A DNA stretch of 64,000 bases, taken from Eledone cirrhosa. Taxonomy: Eukaryota; Mollusca; Cephalopoda; Octopoda; Eledonidae. Positions 1-15,600 of this stretch are shown in pieces. Within the stretch, counting starts at the first letter, position 1, and each line of letters begins with the position of its first letter. A model generated the notes under the pieces. The model was not told the origin of the DNA and ran no database searches. It saw only the letters and a list, made by a program, of their open reading frames with translations. A program made the position numbers and the translations under genes. The DNA lies in NCBI GenBank assembly GCA_964016885.1, contig OZ024743.1, forward strand, positions 187,861,647 through 187,925,646, written 5' to 3'.

Positions 1-548
1 ACATAAAATCAACAGCGAAGATGATGAGGATATACTCCTATATCCATAATTGACTATTATTTTTTTCCTTTCATTTGCTATTTGATTATATTTTAGCTTT
101 TTAATGCCCTAAACAATATGGTTTACCTTGTGAATAGCTCATATATGAGAGTTGCCGGAAAAGTTCATAGACTGACTACAAAGAATTCATGCTAGAGCTG
201 TAAAATCTTGCGTGCATTAATTTCAACTCTTCTTATTAATAACTGCATTGTTTCTTTCTAGGGACTATGTTGAAAAATAAACCTCATTTGATCATTCCAT
301 GAGAGTATCTTGGTCAGCCTATGAACTTTTCTCCCAAAGAATTTATAGGCACCCATTCAACAGCAAGTAATGGATTGCTTAGTGTAGAGGATGTATGATT
401 CAGATGTTAAATATTTGATTTGTGGAATTAACAGCTTTAGATGTGAGGCAGTCAAGTATATATGCCTTGAATCTCAATTCAAGAAAGCAGTTTCCAAAGT
501 AAACCACCATAGAATACAAGACATATTCAAAATGAAAACATATGTTTA
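1..548. other. AT-rich unique flank
   Basis: This stretch is AT-rich and non-repetitive, with no ORF, RNA gene or recognisable transposon that I can support. It ends abruptly where the A/C-rich triplet repeat begins, just after 'gtttagtgtgt'. It is the left single-copy anchor of the giant minisatellite. Confidence 0.6.
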
Positions 549-960
549 GTGTGTAACAACAACAACAACAACAACAAAAACAACAATAATGACAGCAACA
601 ACAGCCACAACCACAACAGCAATAACAACAGCTGCAGCAGAAATAACCACAACAGCTACAGTAACAACCACAGCAACAATAAAAGCAGCATCAGCAACAA
701 CAAGAACAACTACAACTGCTGTAACAACAATCACAACTGCAACAGCAGCAGCAGCAAAAATGACAACAACAACTTTTACAACAACAGCTGCAGCAGAAAT
801 AATCACAGTAGTAGGAGTAGCAGCAACACAACAGCAAAAGCAGCATCAGCAATAACAACAGCAATTGCTGCTGTAACAACAACCACACCAGTAACAGCAG
901 CAGCAACAACAATAACAACATCAACAACAGCAACTGCTACAGCAACAGCTGCAGCAATAA
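549..960. repeat. Degenerate left edge of the minisatellite
   Basis: The first 400 bp or so consist of (AAC)n, (CAG)n and (ACA)n triplets with many interruptions and no clean 48-bp register. Regular units begin at about 950-960. Decayed edges with homogenised interiors are expected for arrays maintained by unequal crossing-over. The plus-strand open frame here (549-1253) is rich in Asn, Ser and then Thr only because of the triplet content. Confidence 0.8.
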
Positions 961-3900
961 CAACAACAGTAACAGTAGTAACAACTACAACAACAGCAGC
1001 AGCAATAACAACAACAGTAACAATAGTAACAACTACAACAACAGCAGCAGCAATAACAACAACAGTAACAGTAGTAACAACTACAACAACAGCAGCAGCA
1101 ATAACAACAACAACAGTAACACTAGTAACAACTACAACAACAGCAGCAGCAATAACAACAACAACAGTAACAGTAGTAACAACTACAATAACAGCAGCAG
1201 CAATAACAACAACAGTAACAGTAGTAACAACTACAGCACAGCAGCAGCAATAACAACAACAGTAACAGTAGTAACAACTACAACAACAGCAGCAGCAATA
1301 ACAACAACAGTAACAATAGTTACAACTACAACACAGCAGCAGCAATAACAACAACAGTAACAATAGTAACAACTACAACACAGCAGCAGCAATAACAACA
1401 ACAGTAACAGTAGTAACAACTACAACAACAGCAGCAGCAATAACAACAACAACAGTAACAGTAGTAACAACTACAACAACAGCAGCAGCAATAACAACAA
1501 CAGTAACAGTAGTAACAACTACAACAACAGCAGCAGCAATAACAACAACAACAGTAACAACAGTAGTAACAACTACAACACAGCAGCAGCAATAATAACA
1601 ACAGCAACAGTAGTAACAACTACAACAACAACAGCAGCAGCAATAACAACAACAGTAACAGTAGTAACAACTACAACACAGCAGCAGCAATAACACAACA
1701 GTAACAGTAGTAACAACTACAGCACAGCAGCAGCAATAACAACAACAGTAACAATAGTAACAACTACAACAACAGCAGCAGCAATAACAACAACAGTAAC
1801 AGTAGTAACAACTAAAGCACAGCAGCAGCAATAACAACAACAACAGTAACAGTAGTAACAACTACAACAACAGCAGCAGCAATAACAAGAAACAGTAACA
1901 ACAGTAGTAACAACTACAACAACAGCAGCAGCAATAACAACAACAGTAACAGTAGTAACAACTACAGCACAGCAGCAGCAATAACAACAACAGTAACAAT
2001 AGTAACAACTACAACAACAGCAGCAGCAATAACAACAACAACAGTAACACTAGTAACAACTACAACAACAGCAGCAGCAATAACAACAAGAGTAACAGTA
2101 GTAACAACTACAACAACAGCAGCAGCAATAACAACAACAACAGTAACAGTAGTAACAACTACAGCACAGCAGCAGCAATAACAACAACAGTAACAATAGT
2201 AACAACTACAACAACAGCAGCAGCAATAACAACAACAACAGTAACAATAGTTACAACTACAACAAAAGCAGCAGCAATAACAACAAGAGTAACAGTAGTA
2301 ACAACTACAACAACAGCAGCAGCAATAACAACAACAGTAAGAGTAGTAACAACTACAACAACAGCAGCAGCAATAACAACAACAGTAACAATAGTAACAA
2401 CTACAACAACAGCAGCAGCAATAACAACAACAGTCACAATAGTTACAACTACAACAAAAGCAGCAGCAATAACAACAACAGTAACAGTAGTAACAACTAC
2501 AACAACAGCAGCTGCAATAACAACAACAGTAACAATAGTAACAACTACAACAACAGCAGCAGCAATAAAAACAACAGTAACAACAGTAACAACTACAACA
2601 ACAGCAGCAGCAATAACAACAACAGTAACAACAGTAACAACTACAACAACAGCAGCAGCAATAACAACAACAGTAACAATAGTAACAACTACAACAACAG
2701 CAGCAGCAATAACAACAACAACAGTAACAATAGTAACAACTACAACAACTGCAGCAGCAATAACAACAACAACAGTCACAATACTAACAACTACAACCCT
2801 AGCAGCAGCAATAACAACAACAGTAACTGTAGTAACAACTACAACACAGCAGCAGCAATAACAACAACAGTAACAGTGGTAACAACTACAACAACAGCAG
2901 CAGCAATAACAACAACAACAGTCACAATACTAACAACTACAACAACAGCAGCAGCAATAACAACAACAGTAACAATAGTAACAACTACAACAACAGCAGC
3001 AGCAATAACAACAACAGTCACAACAGTAACAACTACAACAACAGCAGCAGCAATAACACAACAGTAACAGTAGTAACAACTACAACAACAGCAGCAGCAA
3101 TAACAACAACAGTAACAACAGTAAGAACTACAACAACAGCAGCAGCAATAACAACAACAGTAACAATAGTAACAACTACAACAACAGCAGCAGCAATAAC
3201 AACAACAGTAACAGTAGTAACAACTACAACAACAGCAGCAGCAATAACAACAACGGTAACAACAGTAGTAACAGCTACAACAACAGCAGCAGCAATAACA
3301 ACAACAGTAACAGTAGTAACAACTACAACAACTACAACAACAGCAGCAGCAATAACAACAACAACAGTCACAATAGTTACAACTACAACAAAAGCAGCAG
3401 CAATAACAACAACAGTAACAGTAGTAACAACTACAACAACAGCAGCAGCAATAACAACAACAGTAACAATAGTAACAACTACAACAACAGCAGCAGCAAT
3501 AACAACAACAGTAACAATAGTAACAACTACAACAACAGCAGCAGCAATAACAACAACAGTAACAATAGTAACAACTACAACAACAGCAGCAGCAATAACA
3601 ACAACAACAGTAACAATAGTAACAACTACAACAACAGCAGCAGCAATAACAACAACAGTAACAACAGTAGTAACAACTACAACAACAGCAGCAGCAATAA
3701 CAACAACAGTAACACCAGTAGTAACAACTACAACAACAGCAGCAGCAATAACAACAACAGTAACAATAGTAACAACTACAACAACAGCAGCAGCAATAAC
3801 AACAACAGTAACAATAGTAACAACTACAACAACAGCAGCAGAAATAACAACAGTAACAATAGTAACAACTACAACAACAGCAGCAGCAATAACAACAACA

Positions 3901-4030
3901 GTAACAACAGTAGTAACAACTACAACAACAGCAGCAGCAATAACAACAACAGTAACAACAGTAGTAACAACTACAACAACAGCAGCAGCAATAACAACAA
4001 CAGTAACAATAGTAACAACTACAACACAGC

Positions 4031-7000
4031 AGCAGCAATAACAACAACAGTAACAGTAGTAACAACTACAACAACAGCAGCAGCAATAACAAGAAACAGT
4101 AACAACAGTAAGAGTAGTAACAACTACAACAACAGCAGCAGCAATAACAACAACAACAGTCACAATAGTTACAACTACAACAAAAGCAGCAGCAATAACA
4201 ACAACAGTAACAGTAGTAACAACTACAACAACAGCAGCAGCAATAACAACAAAACTAACAATAGTAACAACTACAACAACAGCAGCAGCAATAAAAACAA
4301 CGGTAACAACAGTAACAACTACAACAACAGCAGCAGCAATAACAACAACAGTAACAATAGTAACAACTACAACAACAGCAGCAGCAATAAAAACAACAGT
4401 AACAACAGTAACAACTACAACAACAGCAGCAGCAATAACAACAACAGTAACAATAGTAACAACTACAACAACAGCAGCAGCAATAACAACAACAACAGTA
4501 ACAATAGTAACAACTACAACAACTGCAGCAGCAATAACAACAACAACAGTCACAATACTAACAACTACAACAACAGCAGCAGCAATAACAACAACATTAA
4601 CTGTAGTAACAACTACAACTCAGCAGCAGCAATAACAACAACAGTAACAGTAGTAACAACTACAACAACAGCAGCAGCAATAACAACAACAACAGTCACA
4701 ATACTAACAACTACAACAACAGCAGCAGCAATAACAACAACAGTAACAATAGTAACAACTACAACAACAGCAGCAGCAATAACAACAACAGTAACAACAG
4801 TAGTAACAACTACAACAACAGCAGCAGCAATAACAACAACAGTAACAATAGTAACAACTACAACAACAGCAGCAGCAATAACAAAAACAGTAACAATAGT
4901 AACAACTACAACAACAGCAGCAGCAATAACAACAACAGTAACAGTAGTAACAACTACAACAACAGCAGCAGCAATAACAACAACAGTAACAACAGTAACA
5001 ACTACAACAACAGCAGCAGCAATAACAACAACAGTAACAATAGTAACAACTACAACAACAGCAGCAGCAATAACAACAACAGTAACAGTAGTAACAACTA
5101 CAACAACAGCAGCAGCAGCAATAACAACAACGGTAACAACAGTAGTAACAGCTACAACAACAGCAGCAGCAATAACAACAACAGTAACAGTAGTAACAAC
5201 TACAACAACTACAACAACAGCAGCAGCAATAACAACAACAACAGTCACAGTAGTAACAACTACAACAAAAGCAGCAGCAATAACAACAACAGTAACAGTA
5301 GTAACAACTACAACACAGCAGCAGCAATAACAACAACAGTAACAATAGTAACAACTACAACAACAGCAGCAGCAATAACAACAACAGTAACAATAGTAAC
5401 AATTACAACAACAGCAGCAGCAATAACAACAACAACAGTAACAATAGTAACAACTACAACAACAGCAGCAGCAATAACAACAACAGTAACAACAGTAGTA
5501 ACAACTACAACAACAGCAGCAGCAATAACAACAACAGTAACAATAGTAACAGCTACAACAACAGCAGCAGCAATAACAACAACAGTAACAATAGTAACAA
5601 CTACAACAACAGCAGCAGCAATAACAACAACAGTAACAACAGTAGTAACAACTACAACAACAGCAGCAGCAATAACAACAACAGTAACAACAGTAGTAAC
5701 AACTACAACAACAGCAGCAGCAATAACAACAACAGTAACAACAGTAGTAACAACTACAACAACAGCAGCAGCAATAACAACAACAGTAACAACAATAGTA
5801 ACAACTACAACAACAGCAGCAGCAATAACAACAACAACAGTAACAATAGTAACAACTACAACACAGCAGCAGCAATAACAACAACAGTAACAACTACAAC
5901 TCAGCAGCAGCAATAACAACATCAGTAACAACAGTAGTAACAACTACAACAACAGCAGCAGCAATAATAACAACAGTAACAACAGTAGTAACAACTACAA
6001 CACAGCAGCAGCAATAACAACAACAGTAACAATAGTAACAACTACAACAACAGCAGCAGCAATAACAACAACAGTAACAATAGTAACAACTACAACAACA
6101 GCAGCAGCAATAACAACAACAGTAACAGTAGTAACAACTACAACAACAGCAGCAGCAATAACAAGAAACAGTAACAACAGTAAGAGTAGTAACAACTACA
6201 ACAACAGCAGCAGCAATAACAACAACAACAGTCACAATAGTTACAACTACAACAAAAGCAGCAGCAATAACAACAACAGTAACAGTAGTAACAACTACAA
6301 CAACAGCAGCAGCAATAACAACAAAACTAACAATAGTAACAACTACAACAACAGCAGCAGCAATAAAAACAACGGTAACAACAGTAACAACTACAACAAC
6401 AGCAGCAGCAATAACAACAACAGTAACAATAGTAACAACTACAACAACAGCAGCAGCAATAAAAACAACAGTAACAACAGTAACAACTACAACAACAGCA
6501 GCAGCAATAACAACAACAGTAACAATAGTAACAACTACAACAACAGCAGCAGCAATAACAACAACAACAGTAACAATAGTAACAACTACAACAACTGCAG
6601 CAGCAATAACAACAACAACAGTCACAATACTAACAACTACAACAACAGCAGCAGCAATAACAACAACATTAACTGTAGTAACAACTACAACTCAGCAGCA
6701 GCAATAACAACAACAGTAACAGTAGTAACAACTACAACAACAGCAGCAGCAATAACAACAACAACAGTCACAATACTAACAACTACAACAACAGCAGCAG
6801 CAATAACAACAACAGTAACAATAGTAACAACTACAACAACAGCAGCAGCAATAACAACAACAGTAACAACAGTAGTAACAACTACAACAACAGCAGCAGC
6901 AATAACAACAACAGTAACAATAGTAACAACTACAACAACAGCAGCAGCAATAACAAAAACAGTAACAATAGTAACAACTACAACAACAGCAGCAGCAATA

Positions 7001-8192
7001 ACAACAACAGTAACAGTAGTAACAACTACAACAACAGCAGCAGCAATAACAACAACAGTAACAACAGTAACAACTACAACAACAGCAGCAGCAATAACAA
7101 CAACAGTAACAATAGTAACAACTACAACAACAGCAGCAGCAATAACAACAACAGTAACAGTAGTAACAACTACAACAACAGCAGCAGCAGCAATAACAAC
7201 AACGGTAACAACAGTAGTAACAGCTACAACAACAGCAGCAGCAATAACAACAACAGTAACAGTAGTAACAACTACAACAACTACAACAACAGCAGCAGCA
7301 ATAACAACAACAACAGTCACAGTAGTAACAACTACAACAAAAGCAGCAGCAATAACAACAACAGTAACAGTAGTAACAACTACAACACAGCAGCAGCAAT
7401 AACAACAACAGTAACAATAGTAACAACTACAACAACAGCAGCAGCAATAACAACAACAGTAACAATAGTAACAATTACAACAACAGCAGCAGCAATAACA
7501 ACAACAACAGTAACAATAGTAACAACTACAACAACAGCAGCAGCAATAACAACAACAGTAACAACAGTAGTAACAACTACAACAACAGCAGCAGCAATAA
7601 CAACAACAGTAACAATAGTAACAGCTACAACAACAGCAGCAGCAATAACAACAACAGTAACAATAGTAACAACTACAACAACAGCAGCAGCAATAACAAC
7701 AACAGTAACAACAGTAGTAACAACTACAACAACAGCAGCAGCAATAACAACAACAGTAACAACAGTAGTAACAACTACAACAACAGCAGCAGCAATAACA
7801 ACAACAGTAACAACAGTAGTAACAACTACAACAACAGCAGCAGCAATAACAACAACAGTAACAACAATAGTAACAACTACAACAACAGCAGCAGCAATAA
7901 CAACAACAACAGTAACAATAGTAACAACTACAACACAGCAGCAGCAATAACAACAACAGTAACAACTACAACTCAGCAGCAGCAATAACAACATCAGTAA
8001 CAACAGTAGTAACAACTACAACAACAGCAGCAGCAATAATAACAACAGTAACAACAGTAGTAACAACTACAACACAGCAGCAGCAATAACAACAACAGTA
8101 ACAATAGTAACAACTACAACAACAGCAGCAGCAATAACAACAACAGTAACAATAGTAACAACTACAACAACAGCAGCAGCAATAACAACAAC
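4031..8192. repeat. 2,072-bp tandem duplication inside the array
   Basis: The segment from about 4,031 to 6,120 is repeated from about 6,103 to 8,192 with a constant offset of 2,072 bp. The predicted frames at 4613-5893 and 6685-7965, at 4704-5354 and 6776-7426, and at 5308-5943 and 7380-8015 are identical in translation, and their rare unit variants appear in the same order. Similarity breaks at about 4,025/6,097 on the left ('acacagc' against 'acaacagc') and about 6,120/8,192 on the right. This is a recent block duplication of some 43 units. Confidence 0.85.
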
Positions 8193-8985
8193 AACAGTAA
8201 CAATAGTAACAACTACAACAACAGCAGCAGCAATAACAACAACAGTAACAATAGTAACAACTACAACAACAGCAGCAGCAATAACAACAACAGTAACAGT
8301 AGTAACAACTACAACACAGCAGCAGCAATAACAACAACAGTAACAAAAGTAGTAACAACTACAACAACAGCAGCAGCAATAACAACAACAGTAACAATAG
8401 TAACAACTACAACACAGCAGCAGCAATAACAACAACAGTAACAGTAGTAACAACTACAACACAGCAGCAGCAATAATAACAACAGTAACTGTAGTAACAA
8501 CTACAACAACAGCAGCAGCAATAACAACAACAGTAACAGTAGTAACAACTACAACAACAGCAGCAGCAATAACAACAACAGTAACAGTAGTAACAACTAC
8601 AACAAACAGCAGCAGCAATAACAACAACAGTAACAGTAGTAACAACTACAACAACAGCAGCAGCAATAATAACAACAGTAACTGTAGTAACAACTACAAC
8701 AACAGCAGCAGCATTAACAACAACAGTAACAAAAGTAGTAACAACTACAACACAGCAGCAGCAATAACAACAACAGTAACAATAGTAACAACTACAACAA
8801 CAGCAGCAGCAATAACAACAACAGTAACAATAGTAACAACTACAACAACAGCAGCAGCAATAACAACAACAGTAACAATAGTAGTAACAACTACAACACA
8901 GCAGCAGCAATAATACCAACAGTAACTGTAGTAACAACTACAACAACAGCAGCAGCAATAACAACAACAGTAACTGTAGTAACAA

Positions 8986-11900
8986 CTACAACACAGCAGC
9001 AGCAATAACAACAACAGTAACAGTAGTAACAACTACAACAACAGCAGCAGCAATAACAACAACAACAGTCACAATACTAACAACTACAACAACAGCAGCA
9101 GCAATAAGAACAACAGTAACAATAGTAACAACTACAACAACAGCAGCAGCAATAACAACAACAGTAACAACAGTAACAACTACAACAACAGCAGCAGCAA
9201 TAACAACAACAGTAACAGTAGTAACAACTACAACAACAGCAGCAGCAATAACAACAACAGTAACAACAGTAACAACTACAACAACAGCAGCAGCAATAAC
9301 AACAACAGTAACAATAGTAACAACTACAACAACAGCAGCAGCAATAACAACAACGGTAACAACAGTAGTAACAGCTACAACAACAGCAGCAGCAATAACA
9401 ACAATAGTAACAGTAGTAACAACTACAACAACTACAACAACAGCAGCAGCAATAACAACAACAGTAACAACAGTAGTAACAACTACAACAACAGCAGCAG
9501 CAATAACAACAACAGTAACAACAGTAGTAACAACTACAACAACAGCAGCAGCAATAACAACAACAGTAACAATAGTAACAACTACAACAACAGCAGCAGC
9601 AATAACAACAACAGTAACAACAGTATTGACAACTACAACAACAGCAGCAGCAATAACAACAACAGTAACAACAGTAACAACTACAACAACAGCAGCAGCA
9701 ATAACAACAACAGTAACAACAGTAGTAACAACTACAACAACTACAACAACAGCAGCAGCAATAACAACGACAACAGTCACAATAGTTACAACTACAACAC
9801 CAGCAGCAGCAATAACAACAACAGTAACTGTAGTAACAACTACAACACAGCAGCAGCAATAACAACAACAGTAACAGTAGTAACAACTACAACAACAGCA
9901 GCAGCAATAACAACAACAACAGTCACAATACTAACAATTACAACAACAGCAGCAGCAATAACAACAACAGTAACAATAGTAACAACTACAACAACAGCAG
10001 CAGCAATAACAACAACAACAGTAACAGTAGTAACAACTACAACAACAGCAGCAGCAATAACAACAACAGTAACAGTAGTAACAACTACCACAACAGCAGC
10101 AGCAATAACAACAACAACAGTAACAACAGTAGTAACAACTACAACACAGCAGCAGCAATAATAACAACAGCAACAGTAGTAACAACTACAACAACAGCAG
10201 CAGCAATAACAACAACAGTAACAGTAGTAACAACTACAACACATCAGCAGCAATAACAACAACAGTAACAGTAGTAACAACTACAGCACAGCAGCAGCAA
10301 TAACAACAACAGTAACAATAGTAACAACTACAACAACAGCAGCAGCAATAACAACAACAGTAACAGTAGTAACAACTACAGCACAGCAGCAGCAATAACA
10401 ACAACAACAGTAACAGTAGTAACAGCTACAACAACAGCAGCAGCAATAACAAGAAACAGTAACAACAGTAGTAACAACTACAACAACAGCAGCAGCAATA
10501 ACAACAACAACAGTAACAGTAGTAACAACTACAACAACAGCAGCAGCAATAACAACAACAGTAACAGTAGTAACAACTACAACAACAGCAGCAGCAATAA
10601 CAACAACAACAGTAACACCAGTAGTAACAACTACAACACAGCAGCAGCAATAATAACAACAGCAACAGTAGTAACAACTACAACAACAGCAGCAGCAATA
10701 ACAACAACAGTAACAGTAGTAACAACTACAACACAGCAGCAGCAATAACAACAACAGTAACAGTAGTAACAACTACAGCACAGCAGCAGCAATAACAACA
10801 ACAGTAACAATAGTAACAACTACAACAACAGCAGCAGCAATAACAACAACAGTAACAGTAGTAACAACTACAGCACAGCAGCAGCAATAACAACAACAAC
10901 AGTAACAGTAGTAACAACTACAACAACAGCAGCAGCAATAACAAGAAACAGTAACAACAGTAGTAACAACTACAACAACAGCAGCAGCAATAACAACAAC
11001 AGTAACAGTAGTAACAACTACAGCACATCAGCAGCAATAACAACAACAGTAACAATAGTAACAACTACAACAACAGCAGCAGCAATAACAACAACAACAG
11101 TAACAGTAGTAACAACTACAGCACAGCAGCAGCAATAACAACAACAGTAACAATAGTAACAACTACAACAACATCAGCAGCAATAACAACAACAACAGTA
11201 ACAATAGTTACAACTACAACAAAAGCAGCAGCAATAACAACAAGAGTAACAGTAGTAACAACTACAACAACAGCAGCAGCAATAACAACAACAGTCACAA
11301 TACTAACAACTACAACAACAGCAGCAGCAATAAGAACAACAGTAACAATAGTAACAACTACAACAACAGCAGCAGCAATAACAACAACAGTAACAACAGT
11401 AACAACTACAACAACAGCAGCAGCAATAACAACAACAGTAACAGTAGTAACAACTACAACAACAGCAGCAGCAATAACAACAACAGTAACAACAGTAACA
11501 ACTAGAACAACAGCAGCAGCAATAACAACAACAGTAACAATAGTAACAACTACAACAACAGCAGCAGCAATAACAACAACAGTAGTAACAACTACAACAA
11601 CAGCAGCAGCAATAACAACAACGGTAACAACAGTAGTAACAGCTACAACAACAGCAGCAGCAATAACAACAACAGTAACAGTAGTAACAACTACAACAAC
11701 TACAACAACAGCAGCAGCAATAACAACAACAGTAACAACAGTAGTAACAACTACAACAACAGCAGCAGCAATAACACAACAGTAACAACAGTAGTAACAA
11801 CTACAACAACAGCAGCAGCAATAACAACAACAGTAACAATAGTAACAACTACAACAACAGCAGCAGCAATAACAACAACAGTAACAACAGTATTGACAAC

Positions 11901-12650
11901 TACAACAACAGCAGCAGCAATAACAACAACAGTAACAACAGTAACAACTACAACAACAGCAGCAGCAATAACAACAACAGTAACAACAGTAGTAACAACT
12001 ACAACAACTACAACAACAGCAGCAGCAATAACAACGACAACATTCACAATAGTTACAACTACAACACCAGCAGCAGCAATAACAACAACAGTAACAGTAG
12101 TAACAACTACAACAACAGCAGCAGCAATAACAACAACAACAGTCACAATACTAACAACTACAACAACAGCAGCAGCAATAACAACAACAGTAACAATAGT
12201 AACAACTACAACAACAGCAGCAGCAATAACAACAACAACAGTAACAGTAGTAACAACTACAACAACAGCAGCAGCAATAACAACAACAACAGTAACAACA
12301 GCAGTAACAACTACAACACAGCAGCAGCAATAATAACAACAGCAACAGTAGTAACAACTACAACAACAGCAGCAGCAATAACAACAACAGTAACAGTAGT
12401 AACAACTACAACACAGCAGCAGCAATAACAACAACAGTAACAGTAGTAACAACTACAGCACAGCAGCAGCAATAACAACAACAGTAACAATAGTAACAAC
12501 TACAACAACAGCAGCAGCAATAACAACAACAGTAACAGTAGTAACAACTACAGCACAGCAGCAGCAATAACAACAACAACAGTAACAGTAGTAACAACTA
12601 CAACAACAGCAGCAGCAATAACAAGAAACAGTAACAACAGTAGTAACAAC
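8986..12650. repeat. Array region with 1,680-bp higher-order period
   Basis: Blocks at 10,631-10,917 and 12,311-12,597 are repeated with an offset of 1,680 bp, including the rare variants 'cagcaataataac' and 'ctacagcacagc'. The flanking segment with the unusual 'gtattgacaac' unit at about 9,625 recurs at about 11,890. The same block type reappears at 17.2-18.2 and 20.0-20.9 kb, so this is a precursor or relative of the 2.74-kb repeat further right. Confidence 0.7.
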
Positions 12651-15600
12651 TACAACAACAGCAGCAGCAATAACAACAACAGTAACAGTAGTAACAACTA
12701 CAGCACATCAGCAGCAATAACAACAACAGTAACAATAGTAACAACTACAACAACAGCAGCAGCAATAACAACAACAACAGTAACAGTAGTAACAACTACA
12801 GCACAGCAGCAGCAATAACAACAACAGTAACAATAGTAACAACTACAACAACAGCAGCAGCAATAACAACAACAACAGTAACACTAGTAACAACTACAAC
12901 AACAGCAGCAGCAATAACAACAAGAGTAACAGTAGTAACAACTACAACAACAGCAGCAGCAATAACAACAACAGTAACAGTAGTAACAACTACAGCACAG
13001 CAGCAGCAATAACAACAACAGTAACAATAGTAACAACTACAACAACATCAGCAGCAATAACAACAACAACAGTAACAATAGTTACAACTACAACAAAAGC
13101 AGCAGCAATAACAACAAGAGTAACAGTAGTAACAACTACAACAACAGCAGCAGCAATAACAACAACAGTAAGAGTAGTAACAACTACAACAACAGCAGCA
13201 GCAATAACAACAACAGTAACAATAGTAACAACTACAACAACAGCAGCAGCAATAACAACAACAACAGTCACAATAGTTACAACTACAACAAAAGCAGCAG
13301 CAATAACAACAACAGTAACAGTAGTAACAACTACAACAACAGCAGCAGCAATAACAACAACAGTAACAATAGTAACAACTACAACAACAGCAGCAGCAAT
13401 AAAAACAACAGTAACAACAGTAACAACTACAACAACAGCAGCAGCAATAACAACAACAGTAACAACAGTAACAACTACAACAACAGCAGCAGCAATAACA
13501 ACAACAGTAACAATAGTAACAACTACAACAACAGCAGCAGCAATAACAACAACAACAGTAACAATAGTAACAACTACAACAACTGCAGCAGCAATAACAA
13601 CAACAACAGTCACAATACTAACAACTACAACAACAGCAGCAGCAATAACAACAACAGTAACTGTAGTAACAACTACAACACAGCAGCAGCAATAACAACA
13701 ACAGTAACAGTAGTAACAACTACAACAACAGCAGCAGCAATAACAACAACAACAGTCACAATACTAACAACTACAACAACAGCAGCAGCAATAACAACAA
13801 CAGTAACAATAGTAACAACTACAACAACAGCAGCAGCAATAACAACAACAGTCACAACAGTAACAACTACAACAACAGCAGCAGCAATAACAACAACAGT
13901 AACAGTAGTAACAACTACAACAACAGCAGCAGCAATAACAACAACAGTAACAACAGTAGGAACTACAACAACAGCAGCAGCAATAACAACAACAGTAACA
14001 ATAGTAACAACTACAACAACAGCAGCAGCAATAACAACAACAGTAACAGTAGTAACAACTACAACAACAGCAGCAGCAATAACAACAACGGTAACAACAG
14101 TAGTAACAGCTACAACAACAGCAGCAGCTATAACAACAACAGTAACAGTAGTAACAACTACAACAACTACAACAACAGCAGCAGCAATAACAACAACAAC
14201 AGTCACAATAGTTACAACTACAACAAAAGCAGCAGCAATAACAACAACAGTAACAGTAGTAACAACTACAACAACAGTAGCAGCAATAACAACAACAGTA
14301 ACAATAGTAACAACTAAAACAACAGCAGCAGCAATAACAACAACAGTAACAATAGTAACAACTACAACAACAGCAGCAGCAATAACAACAACAGTAACAA
14401 TAGTAACAACTACAACAACAGCAGCAGCAATAACAACAACAGTAACAACAGTAGTAACAACTACAACAACAGCAGCAGCAATAACAACAACAGTAACAAC
14501 AGTAGTAACAACTACAACAACAGCAGCAGCAATAACAACAACAGTAACAATAGTAACAACTACAACAACAGCAGCAGAAATAACAACAACAGTAACAATA
14601 GTAACAACTACAACAACAGCAGCAGCAATAACAACAACAGTAACAACAGTAGTAACAACTACAACAACAGCAGCAGCAATAACAACAACAGTAACAACAG
14701 TAGTAACAACTACAACAACAGCAGCAGCAATAACAACAACAGTAACAATAGTAACAACTACAACACAGCAGCAGCAATAACAACAACAGTAACAGTAGTA
14801 ACAACTACCACAACAGCAGCAGCAATAACAAGAAACAGTAACAACAGTAAGAGTAGTAACAACTACAACAACAGCAGCAGCAATAACAACAACAACAGTC
14901 ACAATAGTTACAACTACAACAAAAGCAGCAGCAATAACAACAACAGTAACAGTAGTAACAACTACAACAACAGCAGCAGCAATAACAACAACAGTAACAA
15001 TAGTAACAACTACAACACAGCAGCAGCAATAACAACAAGAGTAACAGTAGTAACAACTACCACAACAGCAGCAGCAATAACAAGAAACAGTAACAACAGT
15101 AAGAGTAGTAACAACTACAACAACAGCAGCAGCAATAACAACAACAACAGTCACAATAGTTACAACTACAACAAAAGCAGCAGCAATAACAACAACAGTA
15201 ACAATAGTAACAACTACAACAACAGCAGCAGCAATAAAAACAACAGTAACAACAGTAACAACTACAACAACAGCAGCAGCAATAACAACAACACTAACAA
15301 TAGTAACAACTACAACAACAGCAGCCGCAATAACAACAACAGTAACAACAGTAACAACTACAACAACAGCAGCAGCAATAACAACAACAGTAACAATAGT
15401 AACAACTACAACAACAGCAGCAGCAATAACAACAACAACAGTAACAATAGTAACAACTACAACAACTGCAGCAGCAATAACAACAACAACAGTCACAATA
15501 CTAACAACTACAACAACAGCAGCAGCAATAACAACAACAGTAACTGTAGTAACAACTACAACACAGCAGCAGCAATAACAACAACAGTAACAACAGTAAC

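Noticed and set aside
549..1253. Asn/Ser then Thr-rich plus-strand ORF at the array start
   Set aside because: It is a direct translation of AAC/ACA triplets that continues into the array and has no non-repeat sequence. A prion-like or polyN protein cannot be supported.
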